Of a DNA stretch of 15,062 nt, positions 7,706 to 15,062 are shown piece after piece. Source of the DNA: an uncultured Odoribacter sp. (lineage in GTDB: Bacteria; Bacteroidota; Bacteroidia; Bacteroidales; Marinifilaceae). Position numbers and translations under genes: made by a program. The first letter of the stretch is position 1, and every line of letters begins with the position of its first letter. A model generated the notes under the pieces. That model worked only from the letters and a program-made list of their open reading frames with translations. It was not told where the DNA came from and did not search any database. Location: contig CAJKZL010000019.1 of NCBI GenBank assembly GCA_905204385.1, positions 1 through 15,062 on the forward strand, in the 5' to 3' direction.

Positions 7706-10072
7706 TCAAAACAAACTTCCGATCTGGTATACGCAAAAGGCAACGACCCAAGCCAATCCGGTGGTATAAAAAACGGTAAATAATGCCCATTTGCTCCCCG
7801 CCTCTTTACGAATGGCAGCAATCACCGCCATACAAGGGAAATAGATAAGAATAAAAAGCATAAAACCATAAGCGACCAATGGAGTAAATACCCTTTCCCC
7901 TTTACTATTTTCCTGAGCCCTGAGATTTTCTGCCAGATGCTGAGTATTTTCTTCGGCATCGGGCACATGGTACAAAATGCCCATAGAACTAACGACAATC
8001 TCCTTAGCAGCCAAACCGGTAACAATACTAACTCCCATTTTCCAATCGAACCCCAGGGGTTCGATCACCGGTTCGATAAACTTCCCGATTTGCCCGATAT
8101 AGGATTGTTCGAGGTGTTCTCCCGATTCTTCATCCTTTTGCCGGTTGACAGGAAAATAGCCTAAAGCCCAAATCAAAATGGAAGCAAACAGAATGATCGT
8201 ACCCATTTTCCTCAGATATTGTCCGGCTTTCCCCCACATATGAATGGTTGTATTGCGCAGCGTCGGCATACGGTAAGGCGGTAATTCCATAACAAAAGGA
8301 TCCGAAGTTTGGGCAAAAAAAGTCTTTTTCAGCAACAGAGAGGTACCTATCGCCAGTAGAATGCCGATCAGATAAATCGACAACAACACCAACCCCTGAT
8401 AAAAAGGGAAAAAAGCCGAAACCAACAGGATATATACGGGTAAGCGGGCACTACAAGACATAAAGGGGGTGATCAGCATTGTAATAATCCTGTCCCGCCG
8501 GCTTTCCAGAGTGCGGGTAGCCATGATGGCGGGCACATTACATCCGAATCCGATCAATAAAGGAATAAAGGATTTCCCATGTAAACCGATTTTATGCATC
8601 AAGCGATCCATTATAAAAGCCGCCCTGGCCATATAGCCGGTGTCTTCCATCAAGGAAATGAAAAAGAAAAGGATCAGAATATTAGGTAAAAAAACGATTA
8701 CACCTCCGACTCCGGCAATCACCCCATTCACCAACAGATCGTTCAAGGGCCCTTCAGGCATAATTCCGGCCACCCAATTTCCCAAAGCATCCACCCCCAT
8801 TTCAATCCAGTCCATAGGATAACTACCGAGCGAAAAAGTAGCCTGAAACATCACCCACATAAAAAAAATCAGAAAGGGAAATCCCAGCCATTGGTGAGTC
8901 AGCAAGGCATCGATAGCGTTTGTCAACTGACGTTTATCCTTTTCGCCGGCTTGAAAAGTCTCCTGCAACGCTCCCCGGATAAACCCGTATTTCGCATTGG
9001 TAACGATCGTCCGGGTATCCTCCTTGTAGGCTTTCTCCAAACGGGTAATCTCTTTGCGAACCACTTCACTGATCTCCCCGTAATTGGAAACCGAAGACAA
9101 CTGATCCTTCATAAACCGATCGTCTTCCAATAATTTAATAGCTACATAGCGAGGAGTATATTCATCGGTAATATGTTTATTGGGAGTAAATTCCGACTTC
9201 ACCTTACAGATCGCTTCTTCTATCTCCTGTCCATAATTGATATGTACATGCCTGACTTCTTTAGCCTGGCCTTCGTACACCTCGATAATCTTATCCAACA
9301 CTTCACCGATTCCTATTCCCCGGGAAGCAGAAGTGGGAACTATCGGTATGCCCAATAAATGTCCCAGGTGATGATAATCCAACCGCGCCCCTTCCCGGTT
9401 CAATTCGTCGTACATATTCAGCGCCATTACAATGCTGATATTCATATCGATCAACTGCGTGGTCAGAAAAAGATTACGCTCCAGACAAGAAGCATCCACG
9501 ACATTTAAAACCAGATCCGGGTGATGTTTGGTAATATATTCCCGCACATAGATTTCTTCCGGCGTATACTCCGTGATGGAATACGTCCCGGGCAATTCGA
9601 TCAGATTAATGGTATATCCTTTATGGTAGAAAGTGCCTTGTTTGGCATCTACCGTCACCCCACCGTAATTTCCCACTCTTTCCCGCAATCCGGTAGCCCG
9701 GTTAAACAGCGATGTTTTTCCGCAATTGGGATTCCCCACTAGCGCGATATCTATCGTTTTGGATTTTTCAGTTACCTGACGGGCCAGTTCCTCCTCGGTA
9801 AAAGTACCGTTAAAGCCTTCCTGATCCACCGTCGCCACCCTCAACACCTCGATTAAACGGGCCTCACTCCTCCGCAGGGAAATATGGGCATCCATCAACT
9901 TGTATTCGATAGGGTCGTGCAAAGGAGCGTTTTTAATCACCGTAACGATCTCCCCTTTCACAAACCCCATTTCCACGATACGGTTCCGGAAACTTCCGTG
10001 TCCATGTACCTTCAGCACAACGCATTCCTCACCCGTGTGGATATCCGCAAGACTCAAATAATTGTTTTCCAT
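7706..10072 (-). CDS. feoB: Fused FeoA-FeoB ferrous iron transporter
   Basis: This 788-residue inner-membrane protein imports Fe(II). Residues about 1-78 are a FeoA-type SH3-like domain, as in the FeoAB fusions common in Bacteroidetes. The G domain follows: G1 GNPNCGKTS at 113-121, G2 within GGVTVDA near 137-143, G3 LPGTYS at 160-165 (E rather than D before it), G4 NMYD at 219-222 and G5 SAS near 248-250. A helical GDI-like spacer leads into the membrane region (about 395-785), with two inverted Gate motifs. The first carries GFGCNVPA at 508-515 and FMSCSARLPVY at 537-547; the second is around VTGLAAKEIVVSS at 684-696. Start is supported by a strong Shine-Dalgarno GGAGG 4 nt upstream. A Fur-box-like palindrome overlaps the promoter. 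The small Cys-rich gene follows 26 bp downstream. Confidence 0.97.
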   Translation of the reverse strand: MENNYLSLADIHTGEECVVLKVHGHGSFRNRIVEMGFVKGEIVTVIKNAPLHDPIEYKLMDAHISLRRSEARLIEVLRVATVDQEGFNGTFTEEELARQVTEKSKTIDIALVGNPNCGKTSLFNRATGLRERVGNYGGVTVDAKQGTFYHKGYTINLIELPGTYSITEYTPEEIYVREYITKHHPDLVLNVVDASCLERNLFLTTQLIDMNISIVMALNMYDELNREGARLDYHHLGHLLGIPIVPTSASRGIGIGEVLDKIIEVYEGQAKEVRHVHINYGQEIEEAICKVKSEFTPNKHITDEYTPRYVAIKLLEDDRFMKDQLSSVSNYGEISEVVRKEITRLEKAYKEDTRTIVTNAKYGFIRGALQETFQAGEKDKRQLTNAIDALLTHQWLGFPFLIFFMWVMFQATFSLGSYPMDWIEMGVDALGNWVAGIMPEGPLNDLLVNGVIAGVGGVIVFLPNILILFFFISLMEDTGYMARAAFIMDRLMHKIGLHGKSFIPLLIGFGCNVPAIMATRTLESRRDRIITMLITPFMSCSARLPVYILLVSAFFPFYQGLVLLSIYLIGILLAIGTSLLLKKTFFAQTSDPFVMELPPYRMPTLRNTTIHMWGKAGQYLRKMGTIILFASILIWALGYFPVNRQKDEESGEHLEQSYIGQIGKFIEPVIEPLGFDWKMGVSIVTGLAAKEIVVSSMGILYHVPDAEENTQHLAENLRAQENSKGERVFTPLVAYGFMLFILIYFPCMAVIAAIRKEAGSKWALFTVFYTTGLAWVVAFCVYQIGSLF

Positions 10073-10073
10073 A

Positions 10074-10081
10074 CCACCTCC
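10074..10081 (-). promoter_or_regulatory. Strong ribosome binding site of feoAB
   Basis: On the minus strand the sequence GGAGGTGG ends one base before the ATG, which gives a GGAGG core spaced 4 nt from the start codon. Such a complete Shine-Dalgarno is uncommon in Bacteroidetes and decides the start at 10072. Confidence 0.6.
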
Positions 10082-10092
10082 ATATTATGGTG

Positions 10093-10109
10093 CAAAGATA
10101 ATCATTATC
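10093..10109 (-). promoter_or_regulatory. Fur-box-like operator overlapping the feo promoter
   Basis: GATAATCATTATC at 10097-10109 is a perfect 6-1-6 palindrome and is identical to the last 13 bases of the 19-bp E. coli Fur consensus. On the minus strand it runs directly into TATCTTTG (10093-10100), an exact Bacteroidetes -7 element, so a bound repressor would block RNA polymerase. The feoAB ATG is about 21 bp further on, after a strong Shine-Dalgarno. Fur control of feo is well established in other bacteria; binding here is inferred from sequence. Confidence 0.75.
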
Positions 10110-10120
10110 AAACGATCTTA

Positions 10121-10140
10121 AATACCTACATCTAGGTATT
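10121..10140. promoter_or_regulatory. Perfect palindrome upstream of the feo promoter
   Basis: AATACCTA and TAGGTATT form perfect 8-bp arms around CATC. It lies 11 bp from the Fur-like box and reaches into the place where the -33 box of the feo promoter should be. It could be an operator for a second dimeric regulator. A second terminator hairpin for the uptake operon is less likely, because the stem is AU-rich and has no good U run after it. Confidence 0.4.
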
Positions 10141-10174
10141 AAAAGTCCGTTCATTCTGACCAGAATAAACGGAC
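10141..10174 (-). terminator. Rho-independent terminator of the SusC/SusD operon
   Basis: Positions 10145-10157 (GTCCGTTCATTCT) and 10162-10174 (AGAATAAACGGAC) pair over 13 bp with one position that is a G-U wobble in the minus-strand RNA. On that strand the stem is followed by CTTTTAAT. It begins about 25 bp after the stop of the PKD-like lipoprotein gene and separates the uptake operon from feoAB. Confidence 0.8.
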
Positions 10175-10198
10175 CCATAAACAGTGGTATCAGAAAAA

Positions 10199-11758
10199 TT
10201 ATTCCCTTTCCCGATAAACGACATCCACAATCTCAGCAAACCCAGTATAGGGTTCTCCTTTCAACTGCAAATTTCCATTCAAACGCGGCACCTCATAAAA
10301 CCTTAGTTTTCCGTTATTGTCTCCCTCTACACGGGAATCCACAGACCCTACTATCAAATCATACTGCCTTTCAAAATAGTCATCCGGTTTCTCTACTGAG
10401 CCATAAAAACCTTTGTACATATTAAATTTGAGCATTGTAATTTCTTCCTTGTCATCCAGCAGAAGTATTCTCTTGGTTTGTTTTGTACTATAATCATATT
10501 GCCAGATTTCATTCTTCACCGAATAAAACAGATAGGGTAAATTCGGATGTAAAGCAAAGTGAGACGCTTCAGCAATGAAATCTGCTCTCAGATCTTCGTG
10601 ATATAGAATTTGTTTAAACACAGGCGGATATCTGGCAATCATCTGAATTCCGCAAAGGCAATACTTTCCCTGTGCATCCTTTAATAAAGCATAGATCTCA
10701 TTATTATTTTCAATACATCCCATATACACCAGATCCATGCCAATTTGATAATCGAAAAGTTTCGGGTCGGGCTGAGGAAGCTCCATGCAGGTTTCTTCCG
10801 CAAAAGAATACCACATTAAAAAACGCTTATTCGTACTATCGAACAACAAGGCTCCCGGTACTGAATTGACTGTGGCCACCCCCAGGTAGGGAGACACCTT
10901 AAACTGGGGAGTCTCTGTGACATCCAGGGTATTTAAAGGTCTTCCATAGATGGCTCCTGCCGATGTTCCTTGCAGATAAGCGTTATTCTCCTTGTCAACA
11001 ATCATCTTTTTCCCATTGACCCTATACATGATCAAAGGAGCATGATGCACTTTAGTATCACCGAACTCATAATCCATATTATATTCAGGCCCAGTCTCAA
11101 ACCCCTCCGGTTCCAGTTTATATCCTCCTTCTTCCGACATGATCCGGATTGTAGCTCCACCGTATGCAAAGAAATCGGGATCGAATCCGATACTGGTAGC
11201 TCGGTGAATTAAAGGTAAATCCGGCAAGATATCATGGGTTACTACTTCCCGTTCAGCAGAAATCACTCCGATCATATCCAACCGTACTCGTTTCTCTGCC
11301 CCTTCATTACACAACACCATCCAGCCTTCATAATTCGTCGAAGCTACCGTCAACATGAAAGGTTTGGTTGTCACAATACCGGTCCGGTTATCCTTCACCT
11401 GAAACCAGCATTTATACCGATCTGCCTTGAATTCTGCCAGCATATTCATATCCTTGGTAAAAGCAGAGTCCAGCACCGTACATTCATTGGTTCCCTCGGG
11501 AGTGGTCCGGATCCGGTCATACAAATAGGTGAAACTATAATTCGGATTATCTCCTTTTATCTCACCTTCTTTTTTGGATTTAATCACCGGAGTAATCTGA
11601 ATATACTCCGCATGTGCCAATACAGATATTTCATCCGGAATATTGGTTATTTCCAATTCATCCAGTTCCCGATAGTCATAGTTTCCCTCATCGTCATAAC
11701 AAGAAGAAATCAGTAAACACACCATCGGTACAAACCATAATTTATTATAGAATTTCAT
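10199..11758 (-). CDS. PKD-like family surface lipoprotein
   Basis: This 519-residue protein is a probable outer-membrane, surface-exposed lipoprotein. Signal peptide 1-19 ends in the lipobox LISSC with C20 acylated. The following DDEGNYDYRELDELEITNIPD and the N-terminal beta-sandwich (about 35-135) match the 'PKD-like family' lipoproteins that accompany SusC/SusD pairs in Bacteroidetes. The remaining 380 residues look like a repeated beta-rich, possibly propeller-type, fold (WMVLCNEG, ALLFDSTNKRFLMWY, LFYSVKNEIWQYDYSTKQT). It probably helps capture the ligand at the cell surface; ligand unknown. It is the last gene of the operon, 13 bp after the DUF4843 gene, and is followed by a terminator. 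Confidence 0.85.
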   Translation of the reverse strand: MKFYNKLWFVPMVCLLISSCYDDEGNYDYRELDELEITNIPDEISVLAHAEYIQITPVIKSKKEGEIKGDNPNYSFTYLYDRIRTTPEGTNECTVLDSAFTKDMNMLAEFKADRYKCWFQVKDNRTGIVTTKPFMLTVASTNYEGWMVLCNEGAEKRVRLDMIGVISAEREVVTHDILPDLPLIHRATSIGFDPDFFAYGGATIRIMSEEGGYKLEPEGFETGPEYNMDYEFGDTKVHHAPLIMYRVNGKKMIVDKENNAYLQGTSAGAIYGRPLNTLDVTETPQFKVSPYLGVATVNSVPGALLFDSTNKRFLMWYSFAEETCMELPQPDPKLFDYQIGMDLVYMGCIENNNEIYALLKDAQGKYCLCGIQMIARYPPVFKQILYHEDLRADFIAEASHFALHPNLPYLFYSVKNEIWQYDYSTKQTKRILLLDDKEEITMLKFNMYKGFYGSVEKPDDYFERQYDLIVGSVDSRVEGDNNGKLRFYEVPRLNGNLQLKGEPYTGFAEIVDVVYRERE

Positions 11759-11771
11759 ACACTATCTTCGT

Positions 11772-12599
11772 TTATTTGTTTTCATACTTACTATAATCCA
11801 CCGCATATTTATCGGCAAGCTGCATAAACGTAACCTGATCTTTTTCGTATACCGGGTCATTATTGTCCGCCCTTCGCTGCAATTCTTCCTGTACTACCCG
11901 TACAGCATAACCAAACATCCCGGCTTTCACAGTCCCATCATCCCAGTCGGAAGGAGCCCATCCCAGGGTAGCATTGATAAATTCAAATTTTTCTACCGTA
12001 AACTCTCCGAAATAATCCACAGCAAAAAAGTCCCAATCCCAAGGAGCAGCATAAAATTCCGAAAAAATAATTTTTAACTCCGTTGCATTCAATTCCGTTC
12101 CGTCAGCACCATTTTCTTTCGTTGGCAATAATAATTTGAAATGTTCATTTTCTACCAAAGAAACAGTCATCCTGATTTTTTCTTTTTTCAGTTTATCTGT
12201 CCGTATCAACCTGATCGGCAAAAGCGTCTCCGGCCGATTAGCCGGTAAAATATATTCAGCCTCCAACGGAACATAGTCTACTCCTTCAACCGCAGTCCCT
12301 CCAGTCACCTTTACTTTGAAAGTCCGGTCATGGGTGGAAAGATTTCCTAACACTTTAACCGGTAAATAAACCATTGATTCAGGGATATCAGCCGCTAGCT
12401 TTGCAAAGCTATATTCCATAGAATCCCGGTAAGTATAAACTTTCAACCCTCCGGCATATTGAGTATAATTAGGACCATACAGGAAATAAATACCGGAAAT
12501 ACCGTCAGGTTCACCTCCGTAAGTCATCGTATCTTTCTCACATCCCTGAAATATCAGCGCTGTGGAAAACATAAACCCTATTATCAAACTTTTTTTCAT
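11772..12599 (-). CDS. DUF4843 domain lipoprotein
   Basis: This 275-residue lipoprotein has a signal peptide ending in FQGC with C20 as the predicted acylated cysteine. A short CEKDTMTYGGEPDGISGIYF segment then leads into an all-beta domain with an Ig/Calx-beta-like look (FKVKVTGGTAVEGVDYVPLEAEYILPA at about 95-121), as in DUF4843 proteins encoded beside SusC/SusD. The C-terminal half contains the aromatic APWDWDFFAVDYFGEFTVEKFEF segment. Function is unknown; a surface binding or structural role in the uptake complex is inferred from context. The chosen ATG at 12599 gives a proper lipoprotein signal. An in-frame start 23 codons upstream would overlap the susD end and spoil the signal. Gaps of 13 bp on each side mark one operon. 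Confidence 0.87.
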   Translation of the reverse strand: MKKSLIIGFMFSTALIFQGCEKDTMTYGGEPDGISGIYFLYGPNYTQYAGGLKVYTYRDSMEYSFAKLAADIPESMVYLPVKVLGNLSTHDRTFKVKVTGGTAVEGVDYVPLEAEYILPANRPETLLPIRLIRTDKLKKEKIRMTVSLVENEHFKLLLPTKENGADGTELNATELKIIFSEFYAAPWDWDFFAVDYFGEFTVEKFEFINATLGWAPSDWDDGTVKAGMFGYAVRVVQEELQRRADNNDPVYEKDQVTFMQLADKYAVDYSKYENK

Positions 12600-12612
12600 A
12601 ATTACCTGATTT

Positions 12613-14067
12613 TTAATTTCTGTACTTTTCTTCACTCTCGGGGAGAGGCGGCACATAAGTACCAGCATTCATAGTCACTTTTTTCCCGGTCACTCCGGAT
12701 ATAATAGTGGATTGTGCCGTCCGCTTGTAATAAAAGAACAATTGTCCCTCACATAAAAATTCCTTGGCATACTCATTTTTGAGTCTTTCCTGCAATTTAT
12801 CGGACACTTCCATCGCATTCCCCCGGTTACGCCTTAAAATATTCAGCCACTTATATCCATCTTCTTCTCTCAGTTCACATTCCGCAGCAATCAGATACAT
12901 CTCACTCAGCCGAATCAGAGGTATGAGCTTGTTAGATAAAAGATCAGTATTACTTAACTTTTTGAACCGTACATTTATCAATAACTTACTTTCTCCGGCT
13001 ACCGGTGAAGTGATCCACAAAGGTTTATAACGATAGTCGGCAGCATCTTCCTGAAATAGAGCCTCAATAGTCCCTTCGCGGGGTACTAATTTATAGGTGG
13101 AAGCATTTTCCGGGTCAAAATAACTTGTAAACAAATCATTGCGTTTATTATTCAACAAGGAAAACAACACTTCTGTCGAAAACACCCGGTCCGGATTCTG
13201 GGCATTCATGATTGAATTATGTGCTACAAACGGGAAATAAGTCTCCCGGTTCTCATCCTCAATCACTGATTTAGCCTGCTTTAAAGCTTCCGGTTTATTG
13301 CCCGCATACAAATAAACCCGGGCCTGCAAAGCCAATACAGCATAATAGTTCAAGCGCAATCCCCGGTAACGGTAAGTATTTTCTTCACCTTCTTCTGAAG
13401 TCATCAGAGGTCCTTGGGTTAATATCGGATCGTATTTTTTCAATAATCCTTCAGCTTCCCGCAAATCCCGGAGCACCCTTTCTTCCAGCACAACCCTTGC
13501 CGGCAATATCTCAGAAGCAGAAACACTTACTTTTTCATTGTAAGGAATGGCAAGCGCCTCCTGATGTTCTTTATCATATACAGGACCGAACAAACGTAAC
13601 ATATCAAAATGCACTAATGCACGCAATGCCAGGGCCTCGGCCTTGACGATTGCATACGCTTGTTCATCCAATACCTCTCGATGTTCTTCCGCATTTTTTA
13701 AAATCAAATTACAATTCAGAATCAGGCGATAGGCTGTTTCCCAAATAGATTGTAACCGTTTTTTCGGATAATCGTTTATATATTTATATTCAGTCAGTTC
13801 TTTATAATCCGGACGTATTGTCGTCACATTATAACGCTGTCCCAAAATTTCCACTAATTCACAACTCAGGGCGGCTCCGTAAAGATTCGTATTCATCATA
13901 TCGGTATATACGCCATTCAAAGCTCCCCAAAAACCGCTTTCCGTCGTAAACACCTGTTCTTCCGTCACCCTATCAGCCGGTTGTATCCCCAACCAATTGT
14001 CGCAACCGGAGCACACTACAAGTATACTCACTGCTATCAATCCTATGATATGATTTATTTTTCTCAT
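12613..14067 (-). CDS. SusD/RagB-family nutrient-binding lipoprotein
   Basis: This 484-residue surface lipoprotein forms the lid of the SusC channel and binds the imported ligand. The signal peptide ends VCSGC, with C22 acylated. The conserved N-terminal region DNWLGIQPADRVTEEQVFTTESGFWGALNGVY (about 23-54), the tetratricopeptide-type helix ALRALVHFDMLRLFGPVY (147-164) and the C-terminal LIRLSEMYLIAAECELREEDGYKWLNILRRNRG (about 381-413) are hallmark SusD features. Length is slightly below the typical 500-600 residues. It follows the SusC gene after 106 bp and precedes the DUF4843 gene by 13 bp. Confidence 0.95.
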   Translation of the reverse strand: MRKINHIIGLIAVSILVVCSGCDNWLGIQPADRVTEEQVFTTESGFWGALNGVYTDMMNTNLYGAALSCELVEILGQRYNVTTIRPDYKELTEYKYINDYPKKRLQSIWETAYRLILNCNLILKNAEEHREVLDEQAYAIVKAEALALRALVHFDMLRLFGPVYDKEHQEALAIPYNEKVSVSASEILPARVVLEERVLRDLREAEGLLKKYDPILTQGPLMTSEEGEENTYRYRGLRLNYYAVLALQARVYLYAGNKPEALKQAKSVIEDENRETYFPFVAHNSIMNAQNPDRVFSTEVLFSLLNNKRNDLFTSYFDPENASTYKLVPREGTIEALFQEDAADYRYKPLWITSPVAGESKLLINVRFKKLSNTDLLSNKLIPLIRLSEMYLIAAECELREEDGYKWLNILRRNRGNAMEVSDKLQERLKNEYAKEFLCEGQLFFYYKRTAQSTIISGVTGKKVTMNAGTYVPPLPESEEKYRN

Positions 14068-14173
14068 ACTTGTTCATTTTAAAGTCCATTGACTTATTTC
14101 ATATTCTGGTACGTATTTTATTTCCATGCCCAAACAGCACAAAACATATAACTAACTGTTGTATTGCTTAACT

Positions 14174-15062
14174 CTAGAAAGATGCGGCAACTGAAAAAGA
14201 GACCGAACGGGCAAAAGGATACTCGATCCCTCTTTCTGTTTTGATGGATGAAATCTTAAACACATCATTCATGTAAGCATTCAGTCGAAGGGAACGTAAT
14301 CCATAGCGACTCAATTTTTTAGGTTCAAATTCGTATCCTACCCGGAAAGACTCCAGAGCCAAGGTATTATCATCCTGAACAAACCGGGACGACATCGGTG
14401 TAGAAGTCACCAGCGAAATCTTCTTAAATTGCGCCTGTTGTCCGGGAGTAGTCCAACGGTCATACAATGCCCTTTTATCCTGGTTATAATCCAATCCTTT
14501 CGAAGTAATATTTTCTACTTTATTATACAAAGCAGTATTAAACATCTGTCCTCCGTAGCGGTAACGAAAATCCAGGTTACAACTAAACCCCTTATACGTA
14601 AACGAAGTACCGAATACTCCCTCGATTTTCGGACGGTCAATGCCGACTTTCACCTCATCCTCATAATTGAAATCTAATGTATAAGTACCGTCTTTTTTAA
14701 TGAAAATCTCATTCCCACTGGCCGGGTCAATGCCTGCAGAACGTACAGCATATAAGTCATCCGGACTTGCTCCGTCAAAATAACGTTTCAAATTCGTATT
14801 ACTTCCATTCTCATTAAACTTATCCAACTTATTACCGATTTTTTCATAGGTAGATTTCTCTGTCCGGAAATTGTAGCGAAACGACCAAATCACCCGGTCT
14901 GCCGGCCGGTAAATCGGAGAAAAGGTGATCGTTCCATTGATACCTTTAGAGGTTTGTTCCCCCACATTCGTCAAAACCGTAGTTACCCCCACAGAACTAG
15001 GGACACTGATATCGGCCAGTACCGGATCAGTTTTCTTATGAAAGAAATCCATGTTCACCGCT
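14174..15062 (-). CDS. SusC/RagA TonB-dependent receptor, 3' part
   Basis: Only the C-terminal 295 or so residues are in the window; the frame remains open past the right edge, so the true start is outside. The peptide carries the family pattern YHKKTDPxLxDIxxPSS...TNVGEQTSKGINGTI near its visible start, then DPASGNEIFIKKDGTYT, GVFGTSFTYKGFSCNLDFRYRYGGQMFNTALYN, and a final SLRLNAYMNDVFKISSIKTERGIEYPFARSVSFSVAASF with the terminal phenylalanine of outer-membrane barrels. It should form the beta-barrel through which the ligand enters, energised by TonB. The plug, any CarboxypepD-like N-terminal domain and any FecR/STN domain cannot be assessed here. SusD follows 106 bp downstream. Confidence 0.95.
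   Translation of the reverse strand, partial: AVNMDFFHKKTDPVLADISVPSSVGVTTVLTNVGEQTSKGINGTITFSPIYRPADRVIWSFRYNFRTEKSTYEKIGNKLDKFNENGSNTNLKRYFDGASPDDLYAVRSAGIDPASGNEIFIKKDGTYTLDFNYEDEVKVGIDRPKIEGVFGTSFTYKGFSCNLDFRYRYGGQMFNTALYNKVENITSKGLDYNQDKRALYDRWTTPGQQAQFKKISLVTSTPMSSRFVQDDNTLALESFRVGYEFEPKKLSRYGLRSLRLNAYMNDVFKISSIKTERGIEYPFARSVSFSVAASF

Noticed and set aside
7491..7790. A longer 99-residue version of the small Feo-associated protein
   Set aside because: The extra 37 N-terminal residues overlap the feoB 3' end in another frame and precede the family's normal start and membrane helix.
9884..10135. A plus-strand open frame opposite the FeoA domain and the feo promoter
   Set aside because: It overlaps the conserved FeoA coding region and the Fur box and has no upstream promoter or ribosome binding site.
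12600..12668. A 23-codon N-terminal extension of the DUF4843 lipoprotein
   Set aside because: It overlaps the end of susD and would bury the lipoprotein signal; the ATG at 12599 restores a normal signal peptide and a 13-bp spacing.

Overview
The window looks like a chromosome segment from a gut-type Bacteroidales bacterium. Support comes from a SusC/SusD pair with a DUF4843 and a PKD-like lipoprotein, a Porin_10-type porin, a fused FeoA-FeoB, and promoters of the Bacteroidetes type (-7 element TAnnTTTG). The gene set fits Odoribacter/Butyricimonas-like organisms, but that family-level guess is inference. I see no rRNA, tRNA, CRISPR array, insertion sequence or phage gene.

Layout. (1) Positions 1-458 hold no gene I recognise: a minus-strand reading frame running off the left edge, a second one without a start codon, and a strong terminator. 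(2) Positions 459-3056, minus strand: glnS (glutaminyl-tRNA synthetase) followed 6 bp later by a YitT-family membrane protein, ending at the terminator at 352-394. (3) Positions 3149-7436, plus strand: an outer-membrane porin, an MltF-like lytic transglycosylase and an unrecognised 248-residue protein. Each has a promoter-like -7 element just upstream, and for the first two the element lies so close to the ATG that the mRNAs may be leaderless. (4) Positions 7491-10072, minus strand: a ferrous iron uptake operon, feoAB (one fused protein) plus a small FeoB-associated Cys-rich membrane protein. It is preceded by a Fur-box-like palindrome overlapping the promoter and ends at a long hairpin lying partly inside the convergent neighbour. 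(5) Positions 10199-15062, minus strand: a SusC/SusD-type outer-membrane uptake operon (SusC 3' end, SusD, DUF4843 lipoprotein, PKD-like lipoprotein), closed by a terminator at 10145-10174.

How they work together. The right-hand operon encodes a TonB-dependent importer with three surface lipoproteins; its substrate cannot be read from this window and no glycan-degrading enzyme is present. The feo operon moves Fe(II) across the inner membrane, probably under Fur control. The porin and the transglycosylase belong to envelope permeability and peptidoglycan turnover. glnS is housekeeping. Nothing here is clearly a new system. The parts most worth a second look are the unexplained left end, the second palindrome at the feo promoter, the apparent leaderless starts and the unassigned 248-residue protein.
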